A program made the translations under genes and the position numbers. DNA of 64,000 nucleotides from VRUE01 sp963704505. GTDB taxonomy: Bacteria; Actinomycetota; Thermoleophilia; Solirubrobacterales; 70-9. The notes under the pieces are model-generated. The model saw nothing but the letters and a program-made list of their open reading frames with translations, was not told where the DNA came from and did not search any database. The stretch's first letter is position 1. Every line of letters starts with the position of its first letter. Shown here in pieces: positions 62,359-64,000 of this stretch. The DNA is taken from NCBI GenBank assembly GCA_963704505.1, contig OY969912.1, positions 2,294,001-2,358,000 on the forward strand, written 5' to 3'.

Positions 62359-64000
62359 ATGACCACCGAACCCTCAGCCTCCGCCGCGAGCGAAACGAAC
62401 GCCGAGTCGAACCGGGCAGATCTCCGGTTCCTGGTCGGCGGCCACACGGGGACCGTCGGCGCGATCGCCTTCAGCGCCGTCATCGCCGGCTTCGCCGAAG
62501 CCGCGGTGCTGGCGACAGTGGCGCAGGTAGCCGCCGCGCTGCTCTCCGGCGCGGACAGCATCCACATCGGCGTCGGGCCCCTTGACCTGACGGCAGGCAT
62601 GAGTACCTTGATCTGGGCCTCCGCCGCTCTCGTGTTGGTCAGGCTGGCGCTTCTCGGCCTCAACCTCGTCCTCCAGGCCCAGCTCAGCGCGAAGGTCCAG
62701 GCCGAAATCCGCGACAGGCTCTTCGGCGCGTTCACCCACGCATCGTGGGGCGTGCAGTCCCGGGATGCCGAGGGTCATCTCCAGGAGATGCTGACCAGCC
62801 AGGCGCTGCAGGCGAGCTGGGGGACGATCCAGGTCGGGGCGCTGATCAGCGCTGTCTTCACCTTCGTCGTGCTGCTCATCTCCGCCATGCTGCTGAACGT
62901 CATCGCCGCCGCTCTGGTCATCGTCGTCTCGGGCGTGATCTGGGCCCTGCTGAGACCGCTCAGCGCGCTCGGCCAACGACGCTCGAAAGAACTCTCTCAG
63001 GCCCAGATGAACTACGCCGGGGGTGTCGGGGAGGCCGTGCGCCTGGCGGAAGAGAGCCATGTGTTCGGCGTCACCTTCCGCCAACGGGAGGCGCTCGAAA
63101 GGCTGGTGAAGGCGACCGAGGGGCTGGTCTTCCGCTCGGGACTCGTCAACCGCTTTGCCCCGATGCTCTTCCAGAGCTTGATCTACCTGACCGTAGTGGC
63201 GGGCCTCGGGGCGCTCTACTGGACCGGCGCCGGTGCGGTCGCCTCGCTTGGCGCCGTCGTGCTGCTTCTGATCAGGGCAGGGACCTACGGGCAGCAGATC
63301 CAGGGTTGCTACCAGCTGATCCGCCAGGCGCTTCCATTCGTCGAGCGGCTTCGCGAGGCAACCGGACGCTACGAGGACAACCGGGTCGAGCCCGGCTCCG
63401 AGCATCTTCCCGCGATCAGCCGACTTGAATTCAAGGATGTCTCATACGCCTACCAGCCGGGCCAGCCGGTCCTACAGGGGATCGACTTCCATGTGGCCCA
63501 CGGAGAGGTGGTCGGGATCATCGGTCCATCGGGAGCCGGCAAGTCGACGATGGTCCAGCTCCTGCTCCAACTGCGCACCCCCGACGACGGCGAGTACCGA
63601 CTGAACGGAGTCCGGGCGGGCTCCTTCGCCCCGGAGGACTGGCACCGCGAGGTCGCCTACGTTCCGCAGGAGCCCCGCCTGCTCCACGCCTCCGTCGCCG
63701 ACAACATCCGGTACTTCCGCGAGATCGACGACGCGACGATCGAAAAGGCGGCGAAGATGGCCCGGGTCCACGACGAGATCGTCGGCTGGGAGAACGGCTA
63801 CGAGACGAAAGTCGGGCCTCGCGCGGACTCCGTGTCGGGCGGCCAACAGCAACGCATCTGCCTAGCCCGCGCGCTCGCGTCCAATCCGACGCTGCTCGTC
63901 CTCGACGAGCCGACGAGCGCCCTCGATCCACGCTCCGAGTCGCTGATTCAGGATTCGCTCCACGAGCTCGCCGGCGAGATCACCGTGTTCATCGTGACCC
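62359..64000 (+). CDS. ABC exporter with fused permease and ATPase domains (cut by window edge)
   Basis: A half-transporter of at least 547 residues. The N-terminal permease domain has about six helices (30-310). The ATPase has Walker A IIGPSGAGKST (about residue 390), a Q loop in YVPQEPRLLH, signature VSGGQQQR (about 493) and Walker B LLVLDEPTSALD. The C-terminal end, including the H loop, lies past the window. It is of the MsbA/lipid- or peptide-exporter type; neighbouring glycan genes suggest a polysaccharide or glycolipid substrate. ATG at 62359. Confidence 0.88.
   Translation, partial: MTTEPSASAASETNAESNRADLRFLVGGHTGTVGAIAFSAVIAGFAEAAVLATVAQVAAALLSGADSIHIGVGPLDLTAGMSTLIWASAALVLVRLALLGLNLVLQAQLSAKVQAEIRDRLFGAFTHASWGVQSRDAEGHLQEMLTSQALQASWGTIQVGALISAVFTFVVLLISAMLLNVIAAALVIVVSGVIWALLRPLSALGQRRSKELSQAQMNYAGGVGEAVRLAEESHVFGVTFRQREALERLVKATEGLVFRSGLVNRFAPMLFQSLIYLTVVAGLGALYWTGAGAVASLGAVVLLLIRAGTYGQQIQGCYQLIRQALPFVERLREATGRYEDNRVEPGSEHLPAISRLEFKDVSYAYQPGQPVLQGIDFHVAHGEVVGIIGPSGAGKSTMVQLLLQLRTPDDGEYRLNGVRAGSFAPEDWHREVAYVPQEPRLLHASVADNIRYFREIDDATIEKAAKMARVHDEIVGWENGYETKVGPRADSVSGGQQQRICLARALASNPTLLVLDEPTSALDPRSESLIQDSLHELAGEITVFIVT

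Overview
The window is about 64 kb of GC-rich, tightly packed DNA from an actinobacterium. A deep-branching lineage such as the Thermoleophilia (Solirubrobacterales) fits best. Supporting features are the actinobacterial mIHF-gmk-rpoZ-coaBC cluster, a CysO-type sulfur carrier, a PyrR-type leader on the pyr operon, pervasive GTGA/ATGA stop-start overlaps, many GTG and TTG starts, and secreted proteins with Ig-like and LPFTG modules. The taxonomic placement is inference. No rRNA, CRISPR array, prophage or insertion sequence was seen.

Layout. 1-7500 (minus strand): truncated miaB, a cupredoxin, recA-thpR-cinA, a RodZ-like HTH protein and ftsK. 7580-9741 (plus): an OmpR-type two-component system closed by a terminator. 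9818-17792 (minus): rpsO, peroxiredoxin, a DsbA-like protein, pnp, an M16 peptidase, dapB, dapA and rnj, an RNA-decay and lysine/diaminopimelate cluster. 18282-25446 (minus): rimP (short), nusA (long), infB, rbfA, nrnA, truB, ribF, the translation-factor operon. 25532-28077 (minus): mihF, gmk, rpoZ, coaBC. 28181-38002 (minus): rnz, then the complete de novo UMP operon pyrR-pyrB-pyrC-carA-carB-pyrK-pyrD with a PyrR-binding RNA over the pyrR ribosome binding site. 38040: tRNA-Arg(CCG).

38302-42724 is accessory: a type IV pilin-like protein, a secreted Ig/FecR-like protein, a candidate c-di-GMP-I riboswitch with a 22-codon ORF on the opposite strand, an alpha/beta hydrolase, an MgtC-like protein and an unknown membrane protein. 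42734-46937 (minus): a SAM-I riboswitch followed by the coupled genes thrC, cysO-like, rfbF-like, a CDP-glucose dehydratase-like gene and an SRAP/HMCES gene. 47054-53336: CorA, a secreted GYWKNH protein, HIT, phosphomannomutase, an MBL hydrolase, a glycosyltransferase and a lipid kinase. 53356-64000: surface and polysaccharide genes (a Cys-rich repeat protein, an LPFTG protein, O-antigen ligase, a nucleotidyltransferase, an SGNH hydrolase, a secreted glycosidase-like protein, a sulfotransferase and a truncated ABC exporter).

The most interesting signals are regulatory. (1) A SAM-I riboswitch with its own terminator controls a threonine-synthase-like gene coupled to a CysO-type sulfur carrier, which suggests thiocarboxylate-dependent homocysteine formation. 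(2) A c-di-GMP-I-like aptamer has only a tiny ORF behind it and points antisense into a secreted-protein/pilin locus. (3) RimP is reduced to its N-terminal domain and NusA carries a Cys-rich, acidic C-terminal extension, with an intrinsic terminator directly in front of rimP-nusA. (4) Hairpins sit immediately before start codons, and several genes look leaderless. All function calls come from reading motifs; no database search was run.
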